In this document: piece by piece, positions 11,301 through 23,500 of the stretch | Layout of the letters: the number at the start of each line of letters is the position of its first letter | How positions within the stretch are numbered: the stretch's first letter is position 1 | Origin: Thamnaconus septentrionalis | Taxonomy: Eukaryota; Chordata; Actinopteri; Tetraodontiformes; Monacanthidae | Direction of reading: 5' to 3' | Assembly: GCA_009823395.1 (NCBI GenBank) | Contig: CM020504.1 | Coordinates: 21,996,040-22,060,039, forward strand | Length of the DNA: 64,000 nt | The notes under the pieces: generated by a model | What the model saw: only the letters and a program-made list of their open reading frames with translations | Databases searched by the model: none | Told to the model about the DNA's origin: nothing | Translations under genes and position numbers: made by a program

Positions 11301-14300
11301 CTATGGGTCCGTGAAGAACATGGTGACACCAAAGTCTTCCTTGTACAGGTCCCAGGTCTTCGGTTTGTGTGGGTTGTCCAGCTCTTCTCTGGGCAAGAAC
11401 AGCCTGACAAGAGTTGATCAGTCAGCATAGCGTGAAAACTAAATGAGTCACCGGTGACAGAAAAACAAGAAGGAAACATACTTGTTGTCCTCTATGAATG
11501 AGGTGTTAAACCAGAAGTAGAACGGAACGTCCTCATATCCTTTCGGCAGGCCCTGAACAGAGACATCAGATCATGAATCATCACACAACTGGAGGAGCTC
11601 GTCTGCAACAGGAGCGTGTGAAGTTACTTACTGCGCTCGATTCAAACATGACCTTTACGTCTCCTTCCACCACAGGCCCGTTCTGCAGGCTGATGACTGC
11701 AGCGTTATTGCCCACATCAGGAAACACCTAAAAACCACCCTAGACTTGGTCAATGCGCTTGTGGGTTTGAAGCAGCCGTGTCCTGAAGCACGGGTTCATA
11801 AAGAGACCTACCGAGCAGTTTTCCTGTTTGCTGCAAACGCACTGAAACACCTGCTGTTTCTTCAGAATTATTTTCACCTTGAGGTCGCTGCCGTCGCCTT
11901 TACCCACACCTGAGCAAAAAAAACATAAGAAAAACATGCATGATAAGTCCACATTTGCAACAATCACTTCCAACAATAGTGACGTTTTCGCTCTCAGCTC
12001 TTGCACAGCTGAATTTCATTGACCCACAAGTCCCACATCAAAATGTGCCTGCGGCCCAATCAATAGAAATCCCCTTAATGAAAATAGCCTATCCGTATAT
12101 TTTGGCTTATTGTTCTCCATGCTCTTTTAAAAATCAGCCCTTTGTGACATCACAGAGGGAACAACATGGCCCCCCAGGCTCGTCATTCCTCCCTTTGAGA
12201 AACACTGCACAACTGCCTTGTTTCTGTCCCCTTTCAAATTTGTAAAATCCACAACAATACATCCGTCTCCACAAGCGAGGAGGGATGAATGGCTGCTCTG
12301 CAGCTGTCCAGGGAGAAAAATAAAGGTTTTACCTCCTATGGAGTGGATGCGGATGCTCTTGATCTTGAGGCTTTTCGGAACAGGAAGCTGTCTGTTGAAC
12401 TTGGTCTTCATAATCTCATAGTAGCCAACGTACCGACTCTGCGGTTCACAGGAAGACAACCACAGAATGGGCTTGAAAAGGTCTCTAAAACATGACCAGA
12501 ACCCCCATAGACTTTCAGTGGCTCCTACCTGAGAGGGAGTTTCAACCCCCTGAAACTTGGAACTGTGACTCTTGTCTGTCCTCCTCTCGCCAAAGTACTC
12601 CAGACTGTCCTGGTGGATCGACAGTCCACTAATTTGACACATCTATATGATGCTCAACTAATCATATGGCACAGCTGCCCTAAATTAATAGCACTGGTAT
12701 TTACCAAAATCATTTTTTTCAATGTTTGTCTTGGGGTTAACACATCAACAGCTCTTTGACTGGAATGATATTTTTATTAATGCTTCTGAGAGATCCCAAA
12801 TTTACTATTTTACAAAACAAAAAAACATGGTGCATTATAACTTCTTCATTCAGGTGTCAGATTATATACTTGATTTACTTGTTTGCTGAACAGATAAACT
12901 TCTTTTCGTGGTTGAATGTCATACTTAATTAATTTCCAAATTCTCAGAAAAGTTGCCAAAAATTCAGGTAGGGAAAGATCAAGTCAAAGGACTGTTTACT
13001 TGTTTTACTTTCTTACTTGCCAAATAAATTAGACGTAAACATGTTTTTTAAAAGCTTTCCAACTAATATGTTTGGATATATAAATGCGGTAAACAGACCT
13101 GAGCACTCTCAAACTGGTCGCTGTCGATCAGCCACGTGCAAACCATGGTGCCGGTGCGTCCTGGAACAGAGCAGCAGCATTACTGCTTATTGTCTGCACC
13201 TCCTCAACAGATCAACACAACCAATGGAGAAAAACCTAGTGTCACCCGTCAGTACCTTTCCCTCCTTTACAGTGAATGGCGATGATGTTTTTGGGGTCGG
13301 CGGACATCCACTCCTTCACGTTAGCCGTGTAGCTCAGCAGGTCCCTGGGTTTAGGAAGCAGACACTGAGACGGGCCGGACACGACACGGCGCTCCGACAA
13401 GGCAGAGTGTTACTCACTGCAGGGAAGGGACATTGTGGTCGTCTATGAAGATGCGTTCTACCTTGTAGTGGAAGAACTGGGGGTCGTAGCCTTTCTCACC
13501 TGGTGACACAGAGATGCTGACACAGGGCTAAATCCCATTTCAACTGGAATACTTCAGACTTGAGCACCAACACCTGCGGTGTGGACGTAGCCCGAGTCAT
13601 GTGATCGGCGGACGCCTGAACTTACTGCACAGGTTGTAAACTTTATAGTGTCCTTCATGTTTCGTGTCCAAGAAGCGCGCCACTTCCTGTTTGAAAAAAC
13701 AGAGGAGCTAGCGCTCAGTTCTGCTTCCGGTTGGGAGTTTACGGCAGCTGCAATCCAACTGAGACTAAGCAAGACTCACCCTGATCGGATTCCTATAGAA
13801 CGACTGTTTGCCCGAGGAGGGGAACGACATCGCGATGACTCGGTCTAACAAAAGCAGGAAAAGGCAGATGATCATCACTCTGAGAACGGTGACACAGCAG
13901 GTCATCACGCACCTCGAGTTAAGCAACTACCTGTGACATAGGTGAGGTCCAGGTCGAATCCGTCTTTCTGATATCGCCTCTTGTTCTCAGAGACCTGAGG
14001 GAAAACAACGAGTGAGAGGCCAGCAGGAAAAGGAACGTCTGCTCTCCTGCAGGACCCCGCTCACTTCAGCCACCGTCTTACCATCCGCCTGGTGACCTTC
14101 TCCAGCTCCTTCTTCTGAGCGGCCAGCCTGAAAACCCTCACCAGGATTATTATTCTCAGGAAGCGGAGAAATGTCACCACCCTGGTGGATAAAATGCAGT
14201 TGAACATGTTATTGGACTTTTCCTCTTCATGCTGCGAGGCCAAGCTGTGGTTTGGCAATTCGTGCAAAAGGAATATCCAAGTGCTGATGTAGTGATGATG

Positions 14301-15695
14301 ACATTGGCTGGTGTAGATTTGCTAAACAGCACAGCTGGACACAGGTGGTTTGAGTCAGCCAGCCAGGTGCATCTACCTGGGGATGAGACTGGCCCCCGTC
14401 AGGTCTGAGAAGGTGTAGACCATGGTGACCACCAGCGTAATGACGACGACGCAGGCGTCCACAATGTTCAGCTTGGAGCTGAAATAAACTCTGAACCTGA
14501 GAGTAAAAATGTTCACAGGGACACAGGGGGTAGTTACAAAAGTTCTCGGCGAGGAATTAAAACAGACAGAATATGACGAGGAGAAACCGCTGCATGCAGA
14601 GATCAGCACTCAGGATTCTGTCCCTCATGGAGCCAAAGTCCAAAACATGCTTTCACATTTCCTGTCCAGCTTCCTCTTTGCGACTTCCCGTTTAACGGAT
14701 TATCACTCTTGGTTTGTGCTGACTCGGAGCTCTGGGAATGTTTACATCACCCTTACGGGGAGCGGCTTTCTGCTCACACGCACTACAAGTGTAGTAGGTT
14801 AACTGCCTTTGGATGCACACCATTTAACTGCAGTTGGAGTTGCAGTTCTCTCTCTATCTCTCTGTAGTCTGAGCAGATCATTAACCCCAGGGTGAGATTT
14901 AGCAGAGGGCTGTAAGAATTATACAGGGGAACTTTTTTGTCACTGCTGTGGTGTTGCTACTGCACTGGAATGGCAAAAAAAAGACACTTGCTCTTGTCCG
15001 TGTCATGGCTAACTTGGCAAACTAACAGGACCCAGACCGCCGTCACTCACCCTGCCACATAGACCCGCAGGAGAACATCAGCGAGGAAAAAGAAGGAGAT
15101 GACCAGGGACACGGCCTCGATGGCATTCCCGACTTCTCTGCTCCTGAGTGGCAGGGCCAGATCCACAATCACCAGCACAAAGTCCACCAGGATCAGAACC
15201 ACTCCAAGTATTCTAGAATACACACACACACGATCAGGAAAGGGGTGGGTCATGCATGTCATGTGTTCAGGGATGCCACAGTAAAGAGCACTCACCGGAA
15301 TCCAAAGGACATGACCACAGGCGTGATCTTCTCGCGAATATTGCTGCAACACACAAACAGCACGGCAGTGATGATTGTGTGTGTTTTTTTTTTTTTTTAC
15401 AGCTCTTTCCACGTGAGGAACGCCATAAACTCAGGTGAAGCCTGTCATTCCCAACTTACTGATACATGGTGTCCGGCACCACGGTCTCGTCCTTTCCGTC
15501 GTCAATCTTCACTTTGGCGTCTTCCATCTTGGCTACGTTTCTGGCAGGATGCAGGGGAGCAGGCAAAAACTCAGAGATCCAGATCTAATCTGCATCCTGC
15601 AGGGCTAAAAGTGCCACAGAACACCCTGGGTTTACTGGCACCACTCACCCGTTCACGCCTGAATCTGAGCCTGGGTGGAAGTAGACAGATGACAT
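11301..15695 (-). CDS. tpte: Voltage-sensing phosphoinositide phosphatase (VSP/TPTE)
   Basis: Membrane protein in which a four-helix voltage sensor controls a PTEN-like PI(4,5)P2/PI(3,4,5)P3 phosphatase. Eighteen coding exons in transcript order: 15649-15695, 15460-15540, 15296-15343, 15051-15212, 14377-14496, 14082-14181, 13931-13994, 13780-13844, 13626-13686, 13418-13499, 13256-13344, 13099-13160, 12529-12609, 12333-12438, 11812-11909, 11632-11727, 11482-11552, 11301-11403; 1536 nt, 511 residues. The S4 helix has arginines at 153, 159, 162, 168 and 171 with Thr156, followed by a basic linker ([11 protein letters not shown]...NKRRYQK). The CX5R catalytic loop reads HCKGGKGRTG, with Cys302 and Arg308. 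A C2 domain ends in FFTDP. R153, T156 and C302 have the same numbers in zebrafish VSP. The start is the first in-frame ATG after an upstream stop. Everything needed for activity is intact. Confidence 0.97.
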
Positions 15696-16888
15696 GGTAC
15701 TGGTGTCTTCCTTCTTAGCTCGTCCTGGACTTTTAACAGACTAGTGTTGTGGAGAAAGAATGAAAAAGTCATGGGGGGGAAGTAAAAGAGAATCCCTTCA
15801 ACATCCTCAAAGAAGGTTTGATTTGAATTTATAGCTACTCTTGAATGGATCCTTGTGTGGCTGATCTACAGGACAGTGTCCAGGAGATCAGCAGAGCTTT
15901 AAGGAACATTTAATGGCAAAGCCGCCACCAATAAAACCACTGATGCACAAGCAGTAACAGGAACGCAACAGCGACAGATGGATTTATCATTACCTCTATA
16001 GTATTCACAAGTTCTCTTCTTCTTCTTCCTTTCCGTCCTTCTTCTCTCGGTTCTGTCAGTAACTTTGCTGCTCAGCTCTCAGCGCCAGCTCATCGCCGCG
16101 GGCAGGATCGTCATTCGTCAAACTATAACGGCGCTGTGTCTTGTGACTTCTGGCGGAGAAAAAAAGGAAGGTGGTTCAAAGGTTAACCGGGTTAGATGTG
16201 TTGATTTTGTTGGTTTTCTTCCTCTTCTTCTTCTTCTTTCTGCTCATCCACTTTCCCTCCACAGCGTGATTTCTTTTTCTGCAGACGCAGGGCTTTTTAA
16301 ACTTCCTGGACCTCGGTTCAGAGAGGAAGAGAGAGACAGACGGTCAGCCCTCTTTTTCTTCACTCATTCTTCTTTTTCTTCCACCATCTCCTCCTCCTCA
16401 CGTCGCTTCTTTACTACCACCAGACGGACCAGAACCTTCTGGTTCCGGCTGGCCAAACGTGGAGCATTAGCTTCGAGAAGCGAGCAGCAGAAGTCGGAGC
16501 GTTCGTTCACATCTGCTTCTAATCAACTGGACCCCTCGGTCTCGAGCAGACACCTGGACGGAGAACCGAGTTAAACCAAGTTTAAAAATAAAATAACAAT
16601 AAAATAATTATCTACTCTGAAAAGTCATCTAATAAAAGAGACAAATTCCTTGAAGCAAATGGTTAATCAACTATTGTCAGCCGACAATCTTTTCTTTTCT
16701 TTTTATTCTGCCATATTTCTTTCTGATTACGTGATTTATTTATTTTTACGGTGTGTTTGACGATTTGTTTCGGAATGTTTGTGTGTTGCTGTTGTTTTTG
16801 TTGAACCTTTTATTGCAGCTTTACCTTTTCGGAACGGCTTTTTAAGTTTAATAAAGGCACCCCGTTTTATTTTAAAGCACAACGGCTC
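15696..16888. other. tpte 5' flank / 5' UTR region
   Basis: No coding exon found. Contains pyrimidine-rich stretches (16000-16040, 16200-16280, 16350-16410) and an open frame at 16065-16574 whose translation has low-complexity Ser/Arg runs and no recognisable domain. The tpte transcription start probably lies here, but I cannot place it. Confidence 0.4.
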
Positions 16889-17001
16889 TTTGGCGGTGGG
16901 ATGGTCTGAACGCTGATTGGCTGATCTTCGTCTATCCCGAGTCTTTGACGTCATTCAGAAGTGGCTGTTGGGCGCAAAGTCGCCGTTCTTTCGGCGATTG
17001 G
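16889..17001. promoter_or_regulatory. CRE / CCAAT / E2F-like promoter cluster
   Basis: Within 113 bp there is an E2F-like TTTGGCGG (16889-16896), an inverted CCAAT box (ATTGG 16916-16920), a full palindromic cAMP-response element TGACGTCA (16946-16953) and a second inverted CCAAT in GATTGG (16996-17001). It lies 1.2 kb upstream of the tpte ATG and about 0.8 kb upstream of the fgl1 TATA box. Both CCAAT boxes read on the minus strand, favouring tpte, but this is inference. Confidence 0.45.
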
Positions 17002-17784
17002 ATTATGTTCGGTTGGAAAGGAAACTGGTTTTATTTTCTGTGTGTTTTGTCTGTTTTTATTGCGTGACGGCTGAAGCTGTGAAAGTCCCTGTAGTTTGAA
17101 TTATGCGGGGTTTCACAGGGTAACTGACAATTTCATGAACTATTTGTAGAAACCTTACTGCTTTCAATGCAATAGAGTTGAATGCAGTGCATTGTCTATC
17201 AATGCATTGACAAAATAACACGTGTTGTGCCTTGGTTGCACTTGATGCTCAACTTAGGCAGCAAAACAACAAGTTATGACCCCAAGTAAAAAGATTTGCC
17301 AGAGGCGCTTAATAGAGTTTTTAATGGTTAAAAAAAAAAAAAAACACAGACTTTTGTTCAAGACGTATTAAAATTGGGTGCATTTAAAAAGTTATTCCTA
17401 AACGTTTATTAATATAACGGCATTCATATGAACTGTTCAAAAATTGAACACAAGAGGGAGCCATTTCCACATGACATGTTTTCTTTTCTTTTGGAATTTG
17501 CACCTGTTTCACATCACCGAGATTTTAAGAACAACTTTTTCGTGTTGTTTTAGACTTTTAGACACTGTGGTTATTTTATGTGTATGTTATGCACTTGGAA
17601 CGTCAGCATTTATATATAAATAGTGAATACTGTATGGGGCCATGTACTGAAGAAAATGACAAAAACACTCCAGTGATAGGTTTTCCTTAATATTGTAACA
17701 CACACACACTTAAAGTGAGGTCAGTCTTTGGTTGGCACAGATGTCTGGACCTCCTAATGTGGACCATGCAGAACCAACCCAGTC

Positions 17785-17792
17785 TATAAATA
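17785..17792 (+). promoter_or_regulatory. TATA box of fgl1-like gene
   Basis: TATAAATA lies 184 bp before the ATG. A probable noncoding first exon (about 17815-17858) ends at a consensus donor (AAAAAG|GTAAGC), and the next exon begins after a TTCAG acceptor near 17939, carrying the ATG at 17969. This spacing fits a TATA-driven start near 17815. Confidence 0.6.
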
Positions 17793-17968
17793 ACGCTGTC
17801 AAGCCTTGTGAGCACACAGACCTGGGCAAGCCAACGGGAGGCATTGTGGAAAAAAAGGTAAGCTTCTGCTGCAGAGACTTTCTAGGTTTGGAAAAGTGAA
17901 CTCTGTTGATTTGGTGTCTGATATTTAATGTCTTCAGGTCTGCAGCGGGTCAGGTCAACTTTAGAGTC

Positions 17969-20048
17969 ATGGAAGTTTTCCTGCTCCTGGTTCTGGTGTG
18001 CTCTGTCGTGGCCTCTTCTTCATTTGTGCCAGTACGTAATGTCCATATTTTGACAAGATCGTTTTTTTGTTCATAAATTGAGATTCTGTGTCCAAAAATT
18101 TTAATACCAAGCTAAATTCTACAAAGGGAAAAAATGACGTAGTGATGTAAAAATCTGTTGCGCAGACGCTGGAAGGTGCAGCACTTCACTCGCTCCACTC
18201 CCAGGTGGCGTCATAGCACTCGTGTCTATTCCATAGCTTGAAAGTGGTTAATCCCATTCCAGGTGGCGGAGCCCTGCGGTCCAGAGGTTACAACTCTCAA
18301 AGACAACATAAGGAAGCTGGAAAACAAACTCTTGCTCGCCACTTGGCAGATTGACCACTTGAGAAATCACAAATACTTCAAGCCTGTTCAGCCTCATGTG
18401 CCCAGGGTAGAGTTTGAACCCGAGACTGGCGGCAAGGAAATGAGCAATGGGACAGCAGTCAGCTCCGACGGGGCGCTGACCAAACCGCTTTTGCCAGCAG
18501 GCAGTTTGATTGTCTATGACAAGGGTGAGAAAGAGTTGCAGGAATCATGCACGCATTTTCATGCATGATCATTATTGTTGAACGGTGTATATTATAGCTG
18601 CATTGAATCAATTGTGCGTATCATTGATAAATTGCATTTCAGAAAGTGACTATGCAAAAACAAAAGAGAGTGAATGACAACATTATCCTGACCCAACTTT
18701 CCTGCGCTGTTCTTCCTAGACTGCTCTGAGCTGTTTGACAGACTGAGGCCACCCAGTGGATTCTACCGCATTAGACCCAAATCCAATCAAGAGCCATTTT
18801 TGGTCTACTGTGACATGGAGGACGGAGGAGGATGGACAGTGTTCCAGAAACGGCGGCATGGAAAAGTTGATTTCAACAGGTATTTAGTACAGGAGTAGGC
18901 AGGCCGACCAACACCATTAAACAAGCTAAAAATCTTCCAACATTGTGAGGCAGAAAGGCCATGCGTCTCCACGTTCTCATTTCAGAGACTGGGTGGACTA
19001 CAGAGATGGATTCGGTGACTTCAAGGTGCGGAACGACGAGTTTTGGTTGGGGAACGAGCGCATTCATTCGCTGCTGTCAGAGGGTTTGACGCACCACATT
19101 CTGCCAACTTCACACATATAAATGTATAAAATACTGTAAATGAGCTAACATCATAACCAGCCCTCAGATCTTCACAAATAGGGGAGGTATATGTACATAT
19201 ATCAATATCATTTGACTTGAAGGGAGGAACCTGGTGAAGATAGACCTGATGGACTGGGACGGCAAGAGAAGTCATGCCTTTTATGAGAACTTCAGGATAA
19301 CTAATGAGACTGTGAGTTAGACTTACTCTTTTTTTCCTCCGTCCTCCTTGTGATGTCGCTGTTATGATTACAAAACATGACGACCTTCTCTCATACCCAA
19401 CATCTTAGGACAAGTACCGGCTGCACTACGAGATGTACAGCGGCAAAGCAGGGGACGCTCTAGCTGGCGGTGGTGGGATGGTGGAGCAGTGGTCCGCCAG
19501 CCTCAGTGGCATGCAGTTCAGCACCAGAGATCAGGTGCAGTCTATATCTTTCTATCAGCAGCAGTACGATCGTGACATTTTGTACAGCCAATGGCTATTG
19601 AAGAAGTGAAAAGAAATGAGGCCGATGTTGCTCATCAACAGGACAATGACCGCTACATTCAGGGCAGCTGTGCTCAGGAGAACAAGGCAGGATGGTGGTT
19701 CAACAGGTGAGACCCCTCACATAAAGGGCGTGCACTGGCACAGATCCATGTGAGTTGTATGTGTCTACTATGTATGTATGTATGTATTAAATTTATATAC
19801 ATATGATATCATATATATTTTGATGATATCATATGTATTGAACTTACTCATTGCTTATTCTTACCAGGTGTCATGCTGCAAATCTAAATGGGAAATACTA
19901 CCGTAACGGGATGTACAAGGGCGAGTATGACAATGGAGTGGTGTGGGGGACCTGGAAGGGTCTCTGGTATTCCCTCAGACACACCACCATGAAGGTTCGG
20001 CCTCTGACCTTCTTGGATGTCACAGGGAGTGGAGCAGGAGAAAATTAA
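17969..20048 (+). CDS. fgl1: Fibrinogen-like protein 1 (hepassocin) family, secreted
   Basis: Secreted fibrinogen-domain protein; mammalian FGL1 is a liver-derived hepatocyte factor and LAG3 ligand. Eight coding exons: 17969-18031, 18263-18524, 18720-18879, 18986-19083, 19223-19311, 19409-19534, 19642-19706, 19868-20048 (TAA); 1044 nt, 347 residues. A signal peptide ([17 protein letters not shown]) is followed by a short cysteine-started coiled coil (residues 26 to about 60) and a fibrinogen C-terminal globe from about residue 109 ([16 protein letters not shown]). Hallmarks: [16 protein letters not shown], a calcium site DQDND (D265, D267, D269), and [17 protein letters not shown]. The N-terminal region is about 35 residues longer than in human FGL1. 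The family is secure; whether this is the direct FGL1 orthologue or a fish paralogue (such as fgl1b) is not. Tail to tail with thsd1. Confidence 0.88.
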
Positions 20049-20194
20049 AAAAAAGAAGATGGAAACAACACCTCGCTGCACATTCAGTTATACAGAAATA
20101 CAGGCAAACATTAATGTTACGATTTCAGTCTTTGCATTTTGGTGTGTCTCATTGGAAATTTCCCTGAGGGAACTCCATTGAGGGATTAATAGTT

Positions 20195-20195
<1 letters not shown>

Positions 20196-20233
<38 letters not shown>
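20196..20233. repeat. (ATCT)n microsatellite
   Basis: About nine ATCT units in the 3' UTR of the fgl1-like gene. Confidence 0.95.
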
Positions 20234-20292
20234 GTTAGACAGCTTTGTACCTGTTAACCTTTGCTGTGTAGCTTGACTCATATTACTCAAAC

Positions 20293-20298
20293 AATAAA
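20293..20298 (+). terminator. fgl1 polyadenylation signal AATAAA
   Basis: Canonical hexamer 245 bp after the stop codon; cleavage expected near 20310-20325. Confidence 0.75.
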
Positions 20299-20333
20299 GA
20301 CAAACAGCATCTTATCTTTGGCATGTTTTTTTT

Positions 20334-20339
20334 TTTATT
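20334..20339 (-). terminator. thsd1 polyadenylation signal (AATAAA on minus strand)
   Basis: TTTATT on the plus strand, about 250 bp past the thsd1 stop. Cleavage is expected near 20310-20320, the same place as the fgl1 end. Confidence 0.7.
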
Positions 20340-20589
20340 GTACAATTTTTACACATTCTGAGCAGTCATATTACAAAATTATATTATATTAAAGATAACA
20401 TTTTTTAATATCAAAAGTATAGAACATTTCAGAGACTGAAGCTATATAAATATAGTCACTAAAAAATCCTTGACAAATTCCCAAACTTATTGCATAAAAT
20501 ATATATTTTAATGTGTCTGCTCATGTTAAAAGTAAAAAAAAATGGAGATGATGATTCAGTCTTGATTTAAAGCTACATATCCAAACATT

Positions 20590-23500
20590 CTACTGCATTT
20601 CCTCTGCGAATGTCAAAGACAGATCCAAATCTAGCATCTTCTGCTCTGCCTCGCTCAGCCTGTAGGGGGAGCCGCCACTGCTGCTGTAGTCCTCGGACAT
20701 GGGCAGAGAGCGGCAGCGGCCTTTCCTCTGCTCTGTTGACGACGCGCTAAAGGTGGAGCTCCGCTGCCGACCCTTGATCCCAGAGCAGGACTGAGCCTCC
20801 TTTAATTTCCGGGCCAGCATGTTCCTCTGGATGGGAGATGGGCCACGGCGGTACCAGTTCTGCTCAGCACGGTCCACGTTCAGGCTGGTCAGGCCTGCTA
20901 CTGGGCCGCCGATACCTGAGACCCCCTGTGCTTCTCGTGACTCACTGCTGCGTTGATTCTCGGTGTTGCTGCCAAGGTCCGTCTTGTCGTTTCTCGTGCA
21001 TGCTGGCTTGCTTACCGTGCTGGTCCCCGCATGCTTGAGTTCACTTTTTTGAGGGGACACGGCCGTCTCTGTCCAGGGCTTGTGGTCTTTCTGCGGTTTG
21101 GATTTAACCCACTCTGGGATGCCATGCTCCGGGATTGGGTACGAGCGGTGCGGCTGCCTCTCCCATCCTCCTTTCGACCAGCTGCTTCCTTCAGGAAGGG
21201 TTCGAGATCCCACCTGAGAAAGGCCAGGAATGTCTTGATTACAAAAAATTGCGTAGAAAGACACAAACGTCAACAAGCACATGAGTGATGCAGAAAAAAA
21301 AGTGACCTGGGTCATGCTCCGTTCTCTGAATTGTCTGGAGTGTCCAGAGAGATAGGACTGCGGTTTGGTGTCGTTGAAACTCGAGGTGCGGCGGAAATTT
21401 GGATTCCTGTGATAGGAGTTTGCTGTCCCGGCGTCGCCACCTCCTCTGTGAGCTGCCAGTCCGCTCCTCTCCACCATCTCCACCCAGTCGGCGGTGCGGT
21501 CGCGCCACCTGGAGCTGCCGGAGAGCGGCTCCACCCTGGGGCTCTGTCTGTCCAGCGCGACCCTGGAAGACTGCGGCGGTGGCTTGGAGAAGGGGGCTAC
21601 GCGCTGGAACTGGCTGTGGTCGACATCATCCTGGGGTGTCATCGATGGATGAGCAAATCCGGTTGGTGTTGGAACTGGGGAAGTAGTGGGTGAAGCCGAT
21701 ATCTCTAACAAGGTGTCATTGACGGGGCTTGAGGAGACGTGATACATCTGTGTCGCCTCTTTTAGCCCCTTTTTCTTCATTTCTTTCAACTGGTGCTGAG
21801 CCAGCCGGTATCTGGAGGGAGAATTTAAAGATGTTTTATGGTGTTGTGTAGAAATCTTTTTTTTTTAATAAAAGTTAATAAAAAGTAATAATGATAAATC
21901 ATTCCAACATACCCAAAGACAGTTGGCAAGATCTTCTGGCCAGTAGGGGACAGTCTTTCTGGGTCCTGAGCAACAGGTATACTTTGCATCTGCTGATTGG
22001 CCGGGACAGACGGGTCTCTGTGGGCAATACTCACACCCAGTGGGCTCTGGCTGTCAGACACGCTGGGTCTTTGGAGGCTGTGTGTGAAAATGGACGCCTC
22101 ATCAGAGAGTTTGCGTCCCCCGGGGGAGTGCACGGACCCTCTGTGAGCGGAGCTGCACTGGGGCGTCTTGCAAAACTTTCTCCACACGGTTACAATGACT
22201 GTAGCCAGGATTACAGCCAGGCAGAGGGATATACCGAGCATCACCATCATGTTACCACCGAGGGGAGCCATTCCGACAGGTGTGGTGGGTAAAGACGGAG
22301 ATGATGGCGGCAACACTGGGGACAAACACAAAGAAATCATATGTATCGTAGTAGAATTCATGGCATATAGATCGAGGCTGTAAAGAATACTGACCGGCAC
22401 AGTCTTCAAGAGAGCAGATGGACTGCTCCTTCACCATGCCGGTGCACTTCATCCCACCAACATCAGAGGGCAGCAAACACCCACGCACACGTTCCCTCAC
22501 CCCTTCTCCACATCTCACACTGCACAAACTCCACTGTTGCCATGGGCCCCAAGAATCTGCCAAAAACACAGGAAAAAAAAGCTGTAATCATGACCCAAAG
22601 TTCACTTCATCAGTGTTCTTCAAAATCGATGTCAGTGAACTACCAAGAAATGAGAAAGGAAACCACCATTTAACGAAAAAGGCACTGCAGAAAGAAGGAT
22701 TTTCCTGAGAGGGTTGTTTTTTGTGATAATTATTGATGCAATCCTGCCCCACCAGATGTGAGAAGACCAGTAAGATAGGATATTATTATTAATACCAAAT
22801 TATGGGACCCTTAGAATTTTAACATTTATAGAACAACCCAGAGAATACACATGAGTGTGTATTCTACTTCAATGATAAACAATGTATTTGTAATTTGCAA
22901 ACACGCCTAAATCAGTGAATTTCTATTTAATTCGGGGACTGCTGCACCATGGCATGTGTAAAATGTGTCTAGGTGTAATTGGATGGGGAGCGCCACAGCT
23001 GTAGTTTTACTGGATGAGTGCCTGAGTTAGCATAAAACAAAAAATATTTTTCTATTCTTTTGCCAAACATTTCAAACTCTCAAATCTCACCTGGGCTCCT
23101 GTGAACCACCAAACACGTCTGTGCAGGACTCGGCGAGCGACTGAAGTTGAAAACAAAACGAAAACAGTACTTGTTCCTCCCTGGGTAAAAAACAGAGCAG
23201 TTGAATTCAGTTTCATTCTCTCCCTGAGTCAGCCAGTTGAAGGCCAGCGGAGGAGAAGAAGGTTCCTCTGCTCCAAACCCGTGCAGGGCTGTTCCTGCCC
23301 CGGAGGAAACAGCAGCTCCTGTTGGATCCTTGTACAGCAACACCTTCCCATAGATGTGAGCACAAGGCGGCGTTATGAGCTTAACAGTCATAGTTCCTTC
23401 ACAGCTGCTCCTGTAGGCGTTGCTGTTTTCCACCAGCAGCTTGTAGGAGAAGATGCGAGACAGGTAGAGAGGCCCAGAGCTTTTAACATCCTGCGCCACG

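Noticed and set aside
11301..15695. Assignment to PTEN
   Set aside because: The phosphatase and C2 parts are PTEN-like, but the preceding four-helix voltage sensor and exact VSP numbering identify VSP/TPTE.
16065..16574. 169-residue plus-strand open frame upstream of tpte
   Set aside because: Low-complexity Ser/Arg/Leu composition from pyrimidine tracts, no domain, no splice context.
16736..16954. 72-residue very basic minus-strand open frame resembling a histone-like tail
   Set aside because: Composition comes from T-rich plus-strand DNA; there is no histone stem-loop (the GGCTCTTT at 16884 lacks its partner arm) and no homology recognised.
21213..21307. Treating thsd1 20590-21789 as one uninterrupted exon
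   Set aside because: Consensus GT/AG boundaries flank a hydrophobic stretch absent from the family; an intron explains it better.
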